The notes under the pieces are model-generated. The model made no database searches. It was not told the DNA's origin and worked only from the letters and a program-made list of their open reading frames with translations. DNA of 64,000 bases from Salisediminibacterium halotolerans (GTDB lineage: Bacteria > Bacillota > Bacilli > Bacillales > Salisediminibacteriaceae): assembly GCF_003814815.1 (NCBI RefSeq), contig NZ_RKQQ01000001.1, positions 1 to 64,000 on the forward strand. The letters are read 5' to 3'. How positions within the stretch are numbered: the first letter of the stretch is position 1; the number at the start of each line of letters is the position of its first letter. Below, piece after piece: positions 8,646-16,482 of the stretch. The position numbers and the translations under genes are program-made.

Positions 8646-8668
8646 AAACCGGTGCTCTGCACCGGTTT
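8646..8668 (-). terminator. Hairpin overlapping the yuzB stop codon
   Basis: Perfect 10-bp stem AAACCGGTGC / GCACCGGTTT with a 3-nt loop. On the minus strand the yuzB TAA lies at the foot of the stem. The T tract is weak. Confidence 0.5.
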
Positions 8669-8903
8669 AAAACATTGGATTTTCTTCGAGGAATTGATAG
8701 ACATTTTCAACCAATTCATCGTTTGTCTGACCGGTAACCATCTCTCCGTTTACGAGAGCAAATTTCATTCGCGCGCACTGACCGCAAAAACTTAAACACC
8801 CATACTCAATCACATCTAAATCCGGATCATTATCCAGTTTTTCAAATGCATCTTTTGATCCGCTCGCGATGTTGCTCATACAAAATTCTATAATAGGTTT
8901 CAA
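8667..8903 (-). CDS. yuzB: YuzB family protein (DUF1450)
   Basis: 78 residues, the length of B. subtilis YuzB. DUF1450 proteins contain a CGxC-like pair, here [13 protein letters not shown], plus an N-terminal EFC, and resemble thioredoxin-fold 2Fe-2S proteins; the function is unknown. The start is TTG at 8903 (M-K-P-I-I-E-F-C), since GAGGTGA is 9 nt ahead. The ATG at 8909 is almost inside that site and would be poorly placed. Confidence 0.82.
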   Translation of the reverse strand: MKPIIEFCMSNIASGSKDAFEKLDNDPDLDVIEYGCLSFCGQCARMKFALVNGEMVTGQTNDELVENVYQFLEENPMF

Positions 8904-9149
8904 AACCATTCACCTCAATTGCTTCTCCGAATTCACCGTACATGCTATCGCCTGCTTTTCAAAAAGTCAATCATTCTGCACACATTCACTATGTTTATAT
9001 ATTAAACCGTTTTCATTTATTGTTGTCGGATCAAAAAAAAGCTGATATATTTAAACTGTCACTAAATTGTCAAATACTATCGGAGTTTACGCGATCGCTT
9101 TTGAGGCTAAGACGGTCTGCTCCATGGTGATCCTTAGGAGGTATGTGCC

Positions 9150-10220
9150 GTGAAAAAGCTTGTCATCCTTGGAGGAGGGTACGGGGGACTTCGTGCCATT
9201 CACAAACTGCTGGATGAAAAAAATATTAAAGAAGTTTCCGTGTTATTAATCGAAAAAGAACCTTATCACAGCCTGAAAACTGAATTTTATGCACTGGCTG
9301 CCGGAACGGTGTCTGACCAGGAGTTAAGAATCCAGTTTCCCAATGACATCCGGCTCGAATTAATGTTTGAAACGGTCACCGGCATTGATCTCGAATCTCA
9401 GGAGGTGAGCCTCTCCAACGGAGAAGCTGTTTTTTATGATGATTTAATCATCGGTCTCGGCTGCGAAGATAAATATCACGGCGTCCCGGGAGCGGACGAA
9501 CATACCTTGAGCATTCAAAGCATGAGACGGGCGCGGAAAACATATCAAGTTTTGCAAGGCGTGCGCCCAAACGGCCGGGTAACGATTGTCGGCGCCGGCT
9601 TGAGCGGTGTTGAACTCGCCAGTGAACTGCGGGAAAGCCGGCCGGATTTAGAAATTATTCTGTTTGACCGCGGGGAAACGATTCTTTCCATGTTTCCGAA
9701 AAAATTGATTAATTATGTAACCGAGTGGTTTGATAACAATGAGGTGCAAATTGTTAATCACGCCAATATTACAAAAGTTGAACGCAACAAAATCTTCAAC
9801 CACGATGAACCGCTCGAAACAGATGCCGTTATTTGGACGGCCGGGATCCAAGCAAACAAACTTGTCCGGGAGCTCGATGTCCCGCAAGATGCTATCGGAC
9901 GCCTTAAAGTGACTGAGTATCACCATCTCCCTGATTATAACAATGTGTTTGTCGTCGGTGATTGCGCAACGTCAGAACACGCACCAAGCGCGCAGCTTGC
10001 AGAAGCCCAAGCAGAACGGGTCGTCTCGCTGCTCGCAAAAAAATGGAACGGAGAACCGTATCCTGAAGAAATGCCGAAAATTAAGCTGAAAGGGGTGCTC
10101 GGTTCGCTCGGAAAAAAGCACGGCTTTGGATATATGGGAGAACGGCCGATGACCGGCCGTGTTCCGCGTGTGTTAAAATCAGGGGTGCTTTGGATGTATA
10201 AACATCACTCCGGTTCGTAA
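9150..10220 (+). CDS. yutJ: NDH-2-like NAD(P)/FAD-dependent oxidoreductase YutJ
   Basis: 356-residue paralogue of the gene at 3901. FAD motif GGGYGG at residues 8-13, second nucleotide motif VGAGLSGVELASEL near 150, and VVGDCA near 270. It is about 50 residues shorter than YumB because the C-terminal amphipathic part is smaller. GTG 9150 follows AGGAGG with a 7-nt gap. Its electron acceptor is unknown. It converges on yuzD. Confidence 0.87.
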   Translation: MKKLVILGGGYGGLRAIHKLLDEKNIKEVSVLLIEKEPYHSLKTEFYALAAGTVSDQELRIQFPNDIRLELMFETVTGIDLESQEVSLSNGEAVFYDDLIIGLGCEDKYHGVPGADEHTLSIQSMRRARKTYQVLQGVRPNGRVTIVGAGLSGVELASELRESRPDLEIILFDRGETILSMFPKKLINYVTEWFDNNEVQIVNHANITKVERNKIFNHDEPLETDAVIWTAGIQANKLVRELDVPQDAIGRLKVTEYHHLPDYNNVFVVGDCATSEHAPSAQLAEAQAERVVSLLAKKWNGEPYPEEMPKIKLKGVLGSLGKKHGFGYMGERPMTGRVPRVLKSGVLWMYKHHSGS

Positions 10221-10244
10221 AAAAAGCCCTGACAGCGTCAGGGC
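10219..10244 (-). terminator. Terminator of yuzD
   Basis: Minus strand: stem GCCCTGAC / GTCAGGGC with 3-nt loop, then a run of seven T residues that overlaps the yutJ stop region. Confidence 0.8.
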
Positions 10245-10253
10245 CCGATCCGG

Positions 10254-10571
10254 TTACTCCGCCGCAACGTCGGCAAGTGCGGCAACTTCCTTTGCTATAT
10301 CAGGCAAGTGCGGATCACCTTCCGCTACGACACGTCCGTTTAAAACGACTAACGGATAAAAATACTCGTCAGCTTGAATTTTTCTCGCATAATAACGATC
10401 TTCTTCCGTTTGCGGAAATTGAATATCACAGTAGCGGTACTCAATCGCAGCATCCGGAAATTTCCTGTTCAAAGCAGCTTCCAGCCATTCTTTCGTTTCG
10501 ATTGCGCTTGGAAGATGGATGCAGCTCGCACATTTTTCCTCGGCACCGTATACAGAAATGACAGTTCTCAT
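10254..10571 (-). CDS. yuzD: YuzD family protein (DUF1462, thioredoxin-like)
   Basis: 105 residues starting MRTVISVYGAEEKCASCIHLPS. The CASC motif at 14-17 lies where thioredoxin-fold proteins carry their CxxC, and DUF1462 is predicted to adopt that fold. ATG 10571 follows AAGGAGG with 8 nt; the frame extends upstream to 10652 without a ribosome site. It is divergent from the NifU-like gene, as yuzD-yutI are in B. subtilis. Function unknown. Confidence 0.82.
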   Translation of the reverse strand: MRTVISVYGAEEKCASCIHLPSAIETKEWLEAALNRKFPDAAIEYRYCDIQFPQTEEDRYYARKIQADEYFYPLVVLNGRVVAEGDPHLPDIAKEVAALADVAAE

Positions 10572-10712
10572 CTGAACAGCCTCCTTTTGTCTCGCTTGAT
10601 TGTATTTTATCATACAATCAAGCGGCTGCACGAAAAACGGCGTTCGCAACATTGGAATCGTGTTTACCTGAATTTAAAAGCGAAAAATATAGATTTTTTT
10701 CTTCCTCCATAC

Positions 10713-10718
10713 TATAAT
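10713..10718 (+). promoter_or_regulatory. -10 element of the nifU-like gene
   Basis: Perfect TATAAT 28 bp before the ATG. No clear -35 at 17 bp; the upstream DNA is a T-rich tract. Confidence 0.45.
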
Positions 10719-10745
10719 GGAGTGTAAAGAAAGGAGTGTTCATTA

Positions 10746-10982
10746 ATGGCAACAGAAACAATGGAAAATCAAGTACAGGAAGTCCTCGATAAATTGCGTC
10801 CTTTTTTACTTCGTGACGGCGGTGATGTTGAACTCGTCGATATTGAGGACGGTGTCGTAAAAGTTCGGCTCATGGGAGCCTGCGGGTCATGCCCAAGTTC
10901 AACGATTACATTGAAAGCCGGGATCGAACGTGCGCTGCTCGAGGAAGTTCCTGGCGTAACGGAACTCGAACAAGTATTTTAA
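10746..10982 (+). CDS. yutI: NifU-like Fe-S carrier (YutI, Nfu type)
   Basis: 78 residues of the NifU C-terminal domain family, which carries or delivers 4Fe-4S clusters. The CxxC motif is C46-C49 in [22 protein letters not shown] precedes ATG 10746. It acts downstream of the SUF scaffold encoded at 24-29 kb. Confidence 0.92.
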   Translation: MATETMENQVQEVLDKLRPFLLRDGGDVELVDIEDGVVKVRLMGACGSCPSSTITLKAGIERALLEEVPGVTELEQVF

Positions 10983-10993
10983 TAAGTAATTCT

Positions 10994-11029
10994 AAAAACG
11001 CCGGGGATCCGCTCCCCGGCGTTTTTTTA
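10994..11029. terminator. Bidirectional terminator nifU-like / dehydrogenase
   Basis: 11-bp stem AACGCCGGGGA / TCCCCGGCGTT, then seven T residues on the plus strand and A-rich flank on the other side. Confidence 0.85.
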
Positions 11030-12007
11030 TAAAACTTCTTCGTTAACGATCGCTTCCGGGCTGTTTCCTTCCAATACATTGCGAATGTTCCGGCTGACGA
11101 GCGCAGTCATTTCTTTGCGTGTTTCAACACTGGCGCTGCCAATATGCGGAAGGGCTACGACATTCGAATGTTTTAAAAGCGGATGGTCGGCTCCAATCGG
11201 TTCATGCCGAAAAACATCCAACCCGGCTGCGGCAATCTCTTTATTTGCAAGCGCCTTTTCCAAATCATTTTCCACCACAACTGAACCTCGCGAAGCATTG
11301 ATAAAGATTGCCGAGGATTTCATTTTTTCAAAGACCTCATATGTAAACAGATCTTCTGTATCGTTGGTTGCCGGAGCCATGCAGACCACAAAATCCGACG
11401 TTTCGATGAGTTCATCAAACGAGACGTAGGAAGCACCGAGTTCGTTTTCCGCTTCCGTTTTTCGGCTGCGGTTGTGATAAAGAATGTTCATATCAAAACC
11501 GGTTGCACGCTTAGCTACAGTTTGACCGATTCGGCCCATTCCGACAATCCCGATCGTCTTATGGTGAACGTCATGGCCTGCCATCAATAACGGCGCCCAA
11601 TTTTGCCATTCACCGTTCTTTACATAATCAACCGCTTCCGGAAGGCGTCTCGCGGTTGCCATCAGCAAGGCAAAGGTTAAATCAGCCGTTGTATCAGTTA
11701 ATACTTCCGGTGTATTGCAGACGGCAATCTTTTTTTCAGTCGCGTGCGGCACGTCGATATTATCAAAACCGACCGCCAAATTAGCGACGACTTTTAAATT
11801 TTCTGCACTGTCAAGCACTTCCGCATCGATTTTGTCTGAGAGCATGGTAAAAAGTGCATCAGATGTTTTCGCCTTTTCTAACAAAACTTCCCGCGGCACC
11901 GGGGTTTCTTTATGCGGCCACATTTCGACTTCGGCAACATCCCGGAGAGGTTCTAAACTTTCAGCCGGGACATTTCTCGTAATATAAACGTACGGTTTAC
12001 TCATCAT
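11027..12007 (-). CDS. D-2-hydroxyacid dehydrogenase (glyoxylate/hydroxypyruvate reductase type)
   Basis: 326 residues. This NAD(P)H-dependent family reduces glyoxylate or hydroxypyruvate to glycolate or glycerate; the true substrate cannot be told from sequence. NAD motif GMGRIGQTVAKR (about 157-168), catalytic Arg in NASRGSVV, Glu in DVFRHEPIG, and His in LPHIGSAS. ANLAVGFDNID is the substrate-domain block. AAGGAG lies 6 nt before the first of two ATGs. It has no obvious operon partner: a 77-bp gap separates it from yutF, and its promoter is not evident. Confidence 0.85.
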   Translation of the reverse strand: MMSKPYVYITRNVPAESLEPLRDVAEVEMWPHKETPVPREVLLEKAKTSDALFTMLSDKIDAEVLDSAENLKVVANLAVGFDNIDVPHATEKKIAVCNTPEVLTDTTADLTFALLMATARRLPEAVDYVKNGEWQNWAPLLMAGHDVHHKTIGIVGMGRIGQTVAKRATGFDMNILYHNRSRKTEAENELGASYVSFDELIETSDFVVCMAPATNDTEDLFTYEVFEKMKSSAIFINASRGSVVVENDLEKALANKEIAAAGLDVFRHEPIGADHPLLKHSNVVALPHIGSASVETRKEMTALVSRNIRNVLEGNSPEAIVNEEVL

Positions 12008-12084
12008 ATTTCACTCCTTCAAATAAGCGTCTGTTTCATTATACATCAGATGATCAGCTGATAAACAGAGTGAAATATTATCGC

Positions 12085-12855
12085 CTACTCAATCTTCCAT
12101 TCATCGAGAGACGTTCGAACGTAAGTAGGCTGTACAGCTTTTTCCTGCAGTTCCCGGGGGGATGTCACCCCTGTATGGACTAAAAGTGTATCCATCTCTG
12201 CGTTGATTCCCGCCATAATGTCCGTATCGTAATTATCTCCGACCATGAGCGTCTCGGAGCGGTCAGTACCCAACACATCCAGCGCTTGGTCGACAATAAC
12301 TGATTCCGGTTTGCCGATAAACTGAGGCGAGCGGCCGGTCGACACACTTACTACTGATGTAATAGAACCATTGCCCGGCAGAAGCCCTTCCTCACTAGGG
12401 ATCGCAACATCAGCATTGGTCGATATAAAAGCGGCTCCTGCCCGGACAGCTAGGCAGGCGTTTGACAGTTTTTCGTAATTAATCGCGCGGTCAATACCGA
12501 TTACGACTGCTTTCGGCTGTGTTGTCGACAACTTCATACCTTTATCCTTCAAAGCTTGGCTCAGCCCTTCTTCACCGATCATGTACACAGAAGCCGTTCC
12601 GAATTGATCGTAAATGTAATTCGCTGTCGCCATGCTGGTTGTAAAAACATCTTTTGCTGTTGCGGGGATATTCATCGCGGAAAGTTTTTCAGCCACTTGT
12701 TCCGGAGTGCGCGATGAATTATTCGTCACGAACAAATGCGGAATGTTTTTCTCGTTCAACCGCTCGACAAACTTGGCCGCAGCGTCAATTGTTTCTTCGC
12801 CGCGGTACATTGTGCCGTCTAAATCAATTAAATAGCCTTGATAATTTTTCGTCAT
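12085..12855 (-). CDS. yutF: HAD superfamily IIA phosphatase YutF
   Basis: 256 residues, as in B. subtilis YutF (NagD-like, class IIA HAD). Motif I DLDGTMYRG is near the N-terminus, motif II is VTNNSSR, motif III Lys is in IGKPES, and motif IV MVGDNYDTDI lies near residue 206. Family members hydrolyse small phosphomonoesters; the substrate is unknown. ATG 12855 follows GGGAGG. It lies just downstream of the SufR-like regulator but a hairpin separates them. Confidence 0.88.
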   Translation of the reverse strand: MTKNYQGYLIDLDGTMYRGEETIDAAAKFVERLNEKNIPHLFVTNNSSRTPEQVAEKLSAMNIPATAKDVFTTSMATANYIYDQFGTASVYMIGEEGLSQALKDKGMKLSTTQPKAVVIGIDRAINYEKLSNACLAVRAGAAFISTNADVAIPSEEGLLPGNGSITSVVSVSTGRSPQFIGKPESVIVDQALDVLGTDRSETLMVGDNYDTDIMAGINAEMDTLLVHTGVTSPRELQEKAVQPTYVRTSLDEWKIE

Positions 12856-12876
12856 TTTTATCCTCCCTTTCCAAAA

Positions 12877-12902
12877 AGAAGCGCCGCTCAACTGAGCGGC
12901 GT
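12877..12902 (-). terminator. Hairpin between regulator and yutF
   Basis: Minus strand: stem CGCCGCTCA / TGAGCGGCG, then CTTCTTTTTGG. It overlaps the regulator stop codon, so read-through into yutF may be partial. Confidence 0.6.
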
Positions 12903-13549
12903 TAGTTATGAGCTTGACTGTTTACGATTTTATAATAACAATGATCTCCCTGTCCAGTTGCCATGCACAATTCACACGTAACGCCATCCGTTTCTAACAA
13001 ATCCTTAAACAATGACTTCTGCGCTTCGCAAATAACCGGGAATTCTCTCGCAACTTCTGCAATCGGGCAGTTAAATTCTTTTAACAAATAACCGCCTGTT
13101 TCATCTTCACACACTTCAGCCATATAACCGAGCTCACTTTGAATCGCTGCCAGTTCTTTAACCCGTTCATCGAACCCTTTCATAAACATGCGCTTTTCAT
13201 ATGTTCTCTTTAAACGGTCCTTGCGGCGCTCAAACAGTTCTTCAATTTTCGTCATCCCGTCTGTTTCTTGAATAATCTTCAACAATTCGATCGACAGTTC
13301 ACCGTAAGAACGGGGAAACAGCTCTTGACCTTCGTTGGAGAGTTCATACACGTTCGTAGGCCGTCCCATCGCTTGACGCTGTAAAGTCGTTACCACGACA
13401 TGATCACGTTCGAGCGTGTTTAAATGGCGCCGAACGGCCATCTCGGTTATATTTAACTCTGCAGCGATAGCTGATACCGTCATTTGTTCCCGCCGTTTTA
13501 ACAATTCGATAATCTGTTCGCGTGTCGAGGTGGTTTTCATTGTCGTCAT
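12902..13549 (-). CDS. SufR-like helix-turn-helix regulator with Cys-rich C-terminus
   Basis: 215 residues. The N-terminal winged helix (about 8-70) contains TVSAIAAELNITEMAVRRHLNTLE and GRPTNVYELSNEG, as in DeoR/ArsR-like SufR repressors. A middle coiled segment (about 105-140) is followed by C161 and C174 (exactly CX12C, as in cyanobacterial SufR), then C192, C195 and C204. SufR binds a 4Fe-4S cluster through such cysteines and represses suf genes. Here the third and fourth ligands are spaced differently from the cyanobacterial CX13CX14C. AAGGTGA precedes ATG 13549. The nearby Fe-S genes and suf operon make an Fe-S-sensing role plausible but unproven. Confidence 0.75.
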   Translation of the reverse strand: MTTMKTTSTREQIIELLKRREQMTVSAIAAELNITEMAVRRHLNTLERDHVVVTTLQRQAMGRPTNVYELSNEGQELFPRSYGELSIELLKIIQETDGMTKIEELFERRKDRLKRTYEKRMFMKGFDERVKELAAIQSELGYMAEVCEDETGGYLLKEFNCPIAEVAREFPVICEAQKSLFKDLLETDGVTCELCMATGQGDHCYYKIVNSQAHN

Positions 13550-13664
13550 ATGCTCACCTTCCTTCTCCTTTCATTCTAGCCGAGGATGAGGGCGGTGTAA
13601 ATTTGCTGTTATGAAAGTTTGCAAAATTGACGCATTGTGTTCTTAATTTGTTCACTATTTCACA

Positions 13665-14111
13665 TTATTCTTTTTGCGGCAAGAAAGCAGAGACGGGTCC
13701 CTCTTCCTCTGCAATATAGGTCCGAACGTTGGCCGGAAAACGCATAAAGCTGTCAAATTCCTGGATAAGCGCTGAAAAAAGCGCTTCATGGTCGATTTCT
13801 GTATACTCTTGCATCAGCGTATTCCGCCAAGGGATCACACGCTGCACGGCATCTCTGTCGTTATCGGAGATGACTTTTTCGTCGGCAAGGATCGTCAAGA
13901 TGTCATGATATCCGCCTGGGTCGCGCATAATAAAGCCGTCGATCATTTGATTGCCGACATCGATAATGATTTCAATCAGCAGATGAGCTGTTCGCTCAAC
14001 CGCTAATTTTTCCGGCATCGATTCGGGAACTTCAAGGTTCGCGCATTCAGCCGCCAGCAGTTCAAAGTATGCTAAGCGGTTTTCCAGCAAATTTTTGTCA
14101 ACAAAGTACAA
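13665..14111 (-). CDS. yutE: HepT-like protein YutE (UPF0331)
   Basis: 148 residues, all helical, of the DUF86/HepT fold. RTAHLLIEIIIDVGNQMIDGF (about 40-60) is the family signature. Toxic HepT RNases have a C-terminal RX4HXY; here the equivalent reads RNTLMQEY, so the His is replaced by Gln, and no MntA-type antitoxin gene is adjacent. It is therefore probably a non-toxic housekeeping relative, as B. subtilis YutE appears to be. TTG 14111 is the start, with GGGGAG 8 nt ahead. Confidence 0.8.
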   Translation of the reverse strand: MYFVDKNLLENRLAYFELLAAECANLEVPESMPEKLAVERTAHLLIEIIIDVGNQMIDGFIMRDPGGYHDILTILADEKVISDNDRDAVQRVIPWRNTLMQEYTEIDHEALFSALIQEFDSFMRFPANVRTYIAEEEGPVSAFLPQKE

Positions 14112-14208
14112 AGCCTTAACTCCCCTTTAATAATGATTATTGTGTGCAAAAACACCCTCCCGTGATAAACTGATGTCAAAAGACTGCATTGATGAGAGGA
14201 TGACGGGA

Positions 14209-14475
14209 ATGTCTGAACGATTTTTTCTGTACGATGAAAATGAACCGACTGACACACGGTACGTAAGTTTCATGGGAGAAGCGCAGCGATTTGATTTAGC
14301 GATTGTGCAAACAAACCGGTATTATGGGAAAAAGCTCGTTTTAGATATGCAGTCGAGCCGTTACGGCATTATCGGTCAAGACGATTTGGAAGAAGAAGGT
14401 TACCTGGAGCAAGCTTTTCGGCTCGACGACGACGATGCCGAAGAACTTCGCGATTTTCTTAAAGAAGTGATTTGA
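14209..14475 (+). CDS. DUF3055 family protein
   Basis: 88 residues beginning MSERFFLYDENEP. The block RYVSFMGEAQRFDLAIVQT and GKKLVLDMQSSRYGIIG is characteristic of DUF3055, a small Bacillales family without known function. It is strongly acidic at the C-terminus (LDDDDAEELRDFL). GAGAGG lies 9 nt before ATG 14209; the frame opens at 14140 but the extension has no ribosome site. It is divergent from yutE and convergent with yutD. Confidence 0.82.
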   Translation: MSERFFLYDENEPTDTRYVSFMGEAQRFDLAIVQTNRYYGKKLVLDMQSSRYGIIGQDDLEEEGYLEQAFRLDDDDAEELRDFLKEVI

Positions 14476-14480
14476 CCTAA

Positions 14481-14519
14481 ACGCACAGCTGCCCGGTCAC
14501 TCGGGAAGCTGTGCGTTTT
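14481..14519. terminator. Bidirectional terminator DUF3055 gene / yutD
   Basis: Arms AAACGCACAGCT and AGCTGTGCGTTT pair perfectly (12 bp) around a partly self-pairing centre; T-rich on the plus side. Confidence 0.75.
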
Positions 14520-14835
14520 ATTTGTCTTTTGTATCAACAGCTGAATCGTCTTTTTTCTCGGCAGCCGGCACCTTTTTCAGCACGAAATAAGCGCAGCCGA
14601 AATTGCAATATTCATAGAGGTATTCAGGTAAGAACGTAATTTTTGACTCAAATGCTGCTTTTTTCTGGTCTTCACTATAAAACCCTTTTAAGCGAAGTTT
14701 CTCGTAACCCCAATCGCCGACGACGTAATCGTATTTATTTAACACATCGCTGTAGCGTTCGACAAACGCTTCTTCAACGAATCCTTCTTTGACATTTTCA
14801 ACAATTTCATATGTAATGCCTTGGATTTCAATCAT
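14518..14835 (-). CDS. yutD: YutD family protein (DUF1027)
   Basis: 105 residues. KYDYVVGDWGYEKLRLKGFY (near 37-56) and EYCNFGCAYFVLKK near 80 are DUF1027 signatures. The C-terminus is charged and low-complexity (KKDDSAVDTKDK). ATG 14835 is chosen because AGGTGG lies 5 nt ahead; the GTG at 14844 overlaps that site. Function unknown. Confidence 0.85.
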   Translation of the reverse strand: MIEIQGITYEIVENVKEGFVEEAFVERYSDVLNKYDYVVGDWGYEKLRLKGFYSEDQKKAAFESKITFLPEYLYEYCNFGCAYFVLKKVPAAEKKDDSAVDTKDK

Positions 14836-14891
14836 TAAAACCACCTGCCTTCTCTACCTATCTTGCCTTATTCTAAAAGGAATTTCAATAC

Positions 14892-14927
14892 AAAAAGCCT
14901 CTGCAGCCGTTCAGCTGCAGAGGCTTT
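14892..14927 (-). terminator. Terminator of the NSS transporter gene
   Basis: 14-bp stem AAAGCCTCTGCAGC / GCTGCAGAGGCTTT with a 6-nt loop and T run on the minus strand. Confidence 0.85.
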
Positions 14928-14934
14928 AACCCGA

Positions 14935-16278
14935 TTATCCGAAAAGGTTTTGCCATAGTATCCAGAGGATGCCGATCGGCGCTATCAAGCGAATGAACCA
15001 GATCCAAACATTGCCGATCGCTGTCTCTGTTAAGCCGGTTTCCTGCAGGGCATCCACTTTGTTCCAACCCCAGCCGACAAATAGAGCAATGACTAATCCG
15101 CCAAGAGGCAAGGTATATTGGTCAGTCAGTGTGTCTACAGCATCCAAAAACGGCAACCCGGCAATCGTAAACTCTGTTAACGGGCCGCCTTGGCTCAATG
15201 CAGACGGAATGCCCAACAACGTGACGGCAATACCGGCCATTAGAGTTGCTCTGTGACGGGAAACTTCCAGTTTGCGCATCACATAAGAAACGGAAACCTC
15301 CAAAAGCGAAATCGCGGATGAGAGAGCCGCAATGGCAACAAGAAAGAAAAAGAAAATCGCAAAAATTGTTCCTGCCGTGCCCATTTCATTAAATACTTCC
15401 GGCAAAACAACAAAGATTAAGCCCGGGCCGTCTGCCGGATCAACGGCATACGTGAAAACAGCCGGGAAGATCATAATGCCGGCAACAATCGCAAACAACG
15501 TATCTAAAACAACGACGCCTCCGGCCGCACTTGGCAGGCGGGTTTCTTTCGGCAGATAACTGCTGTATGTGATCATCGCGCCCATGCCGAGCGACAAGGT
15601 GAAAAAGGCCTGACCTACTGCGGAAGCATAGATCGCCGGATCAGCAAACGCCGTCCAATCGGGGGCGAATAAAAAGCTTAAGCCTTCACCCGCACCTTCC
15701 AACGTCAGACTGTATCCCGCAAGCATAATTAAAATAATCGCAAGCAGGGGCATAAAGATACGGTTGGCCAATTCGATCCCTTTTTTCACACCAAAATAAA
15801 CAATTGAGACAACAAAGGCCATAAAAAGAATTTGCCAAAATACCGGTCCGATCGTTCCGCCAATAAATTCGCCAAAAAACCCTTCGTATGTGCCCGGTTC
15901 TAAACCGACTGCCGCTCCAGTTAAAAAGCTGTATAAGAAATACAATACCCAGCCGGCAATTACACCGTAAAACGATAATATTAAAAACGATGTCACAACA
16001 CCGAGCACACCGCCGATTACCCACGGCTTGCCGGGCGCAAGATTATGAAATGAACCGACGACGTCCGCTTGACCTTTACGGCCGATCGAAAATTCAGCAA
16101 GCAAAACCGGCAGTCCGATTAAAAAAATACATAATAAATAGATAAGTAAAAACGCTGCACCGCCGCTTTCCCCTGCTACATAAGAAAAACGCCAAATGTT
16201 TCCGAGACCGACTGCGGAACCAACTGCCGCTAAAATAAAACCTAATTTCGTTGCCCATTGTTCTCTTCCGTTAGCCAT
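14935..16278 (-). CDS. Neurotransmitter:sodium symporter (NSS/SLC6) family transporter
   Basis: 447-residue membrane protein, the size of B. halodurans MhsT, a Na+-coupled hydrophobic amino-acid symporter. Eleven to twelve hydrophobic helices are visible. Helix 1 carries AAVGSAVGLGNIWRFSYVAGESGGAAFL, the unwound Na+/substrate-binding stretch of LeuT-fold proteins; helix 6 has FFTLSLGMGAMITYSSY. The substrate is probably an amino acid but cannot be specified. ATG 16278 (MANGREQWATKLGF) has AAGGGG about 10 nt ahead; the open frame continues to 16305. Monocistronic, between two terminators. Confidence 0.9.
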   Translation of the reverse strand: MANGREQWATKLGFILAAVGSAVGLGNIWRFSYVAGESGGAAFLLIYLLCIFLIGLPVLLAEFSIGRKGQADVVGSFHNLAPGKPWVIGGVLGVVTSFLILSFYGVIAGWVLYFLYSFLTGAAVGLEPGTYEGFFGEFIGGTIGPVFWQILFMAFVVSIVYFGVKKGIELANRIFMPLLAIILIMLAGYSLTLEGAGEGLSFLFAPDWTAFADPAIYASAVGQAFFTLSLGMGAMITYSSYLPKETRLPSAAGGVVVLDTLFAIVAGIMIFPAVFTYAVDPADGPGLIFVVLPEVFNEMGTAGTIFAIFFFFLVAIAALSSAISLLEVSVSYVMRKLEVSRHRATLMAGIAVTLLGIPSALSQGGPLTEFTIAGLPFLDAVDTLTDQYTLPLGGLVIALFVGWGWNKVDALQETGLTETAIGNVWIWFIRLIAPIGILWILWQNLFG

Positions 16279-16434
16279 GACTCCAACCCCTTTCGTTTTC
16301 TGCATCTAAGCAATCAATACTAGATATTTGCCAGACTCTTTGTACCTCCCCTCCAAATGAACGACCTTTTTCCCCACTTGTTATTTCATTATAGTTATCA
16401 GACAATTTAATGTAAAGTATTTTCCGAATATTCA

Positions 16435-16478
16435 TAAAAAAACACATTCCCTGTCATGCCTTGACAAGGAATGTGTCC
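16435..16478 (-). terminator. Terminator of the NhaC-family gene
   Basis: Minus strand: stem with arms ACACATTCC and GAATGTGT extended by an inner TTGTCA / TGACA pair, followed by seven T residues. Confidence 0.8.
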
Positions 16479-16482
16479 GTTA

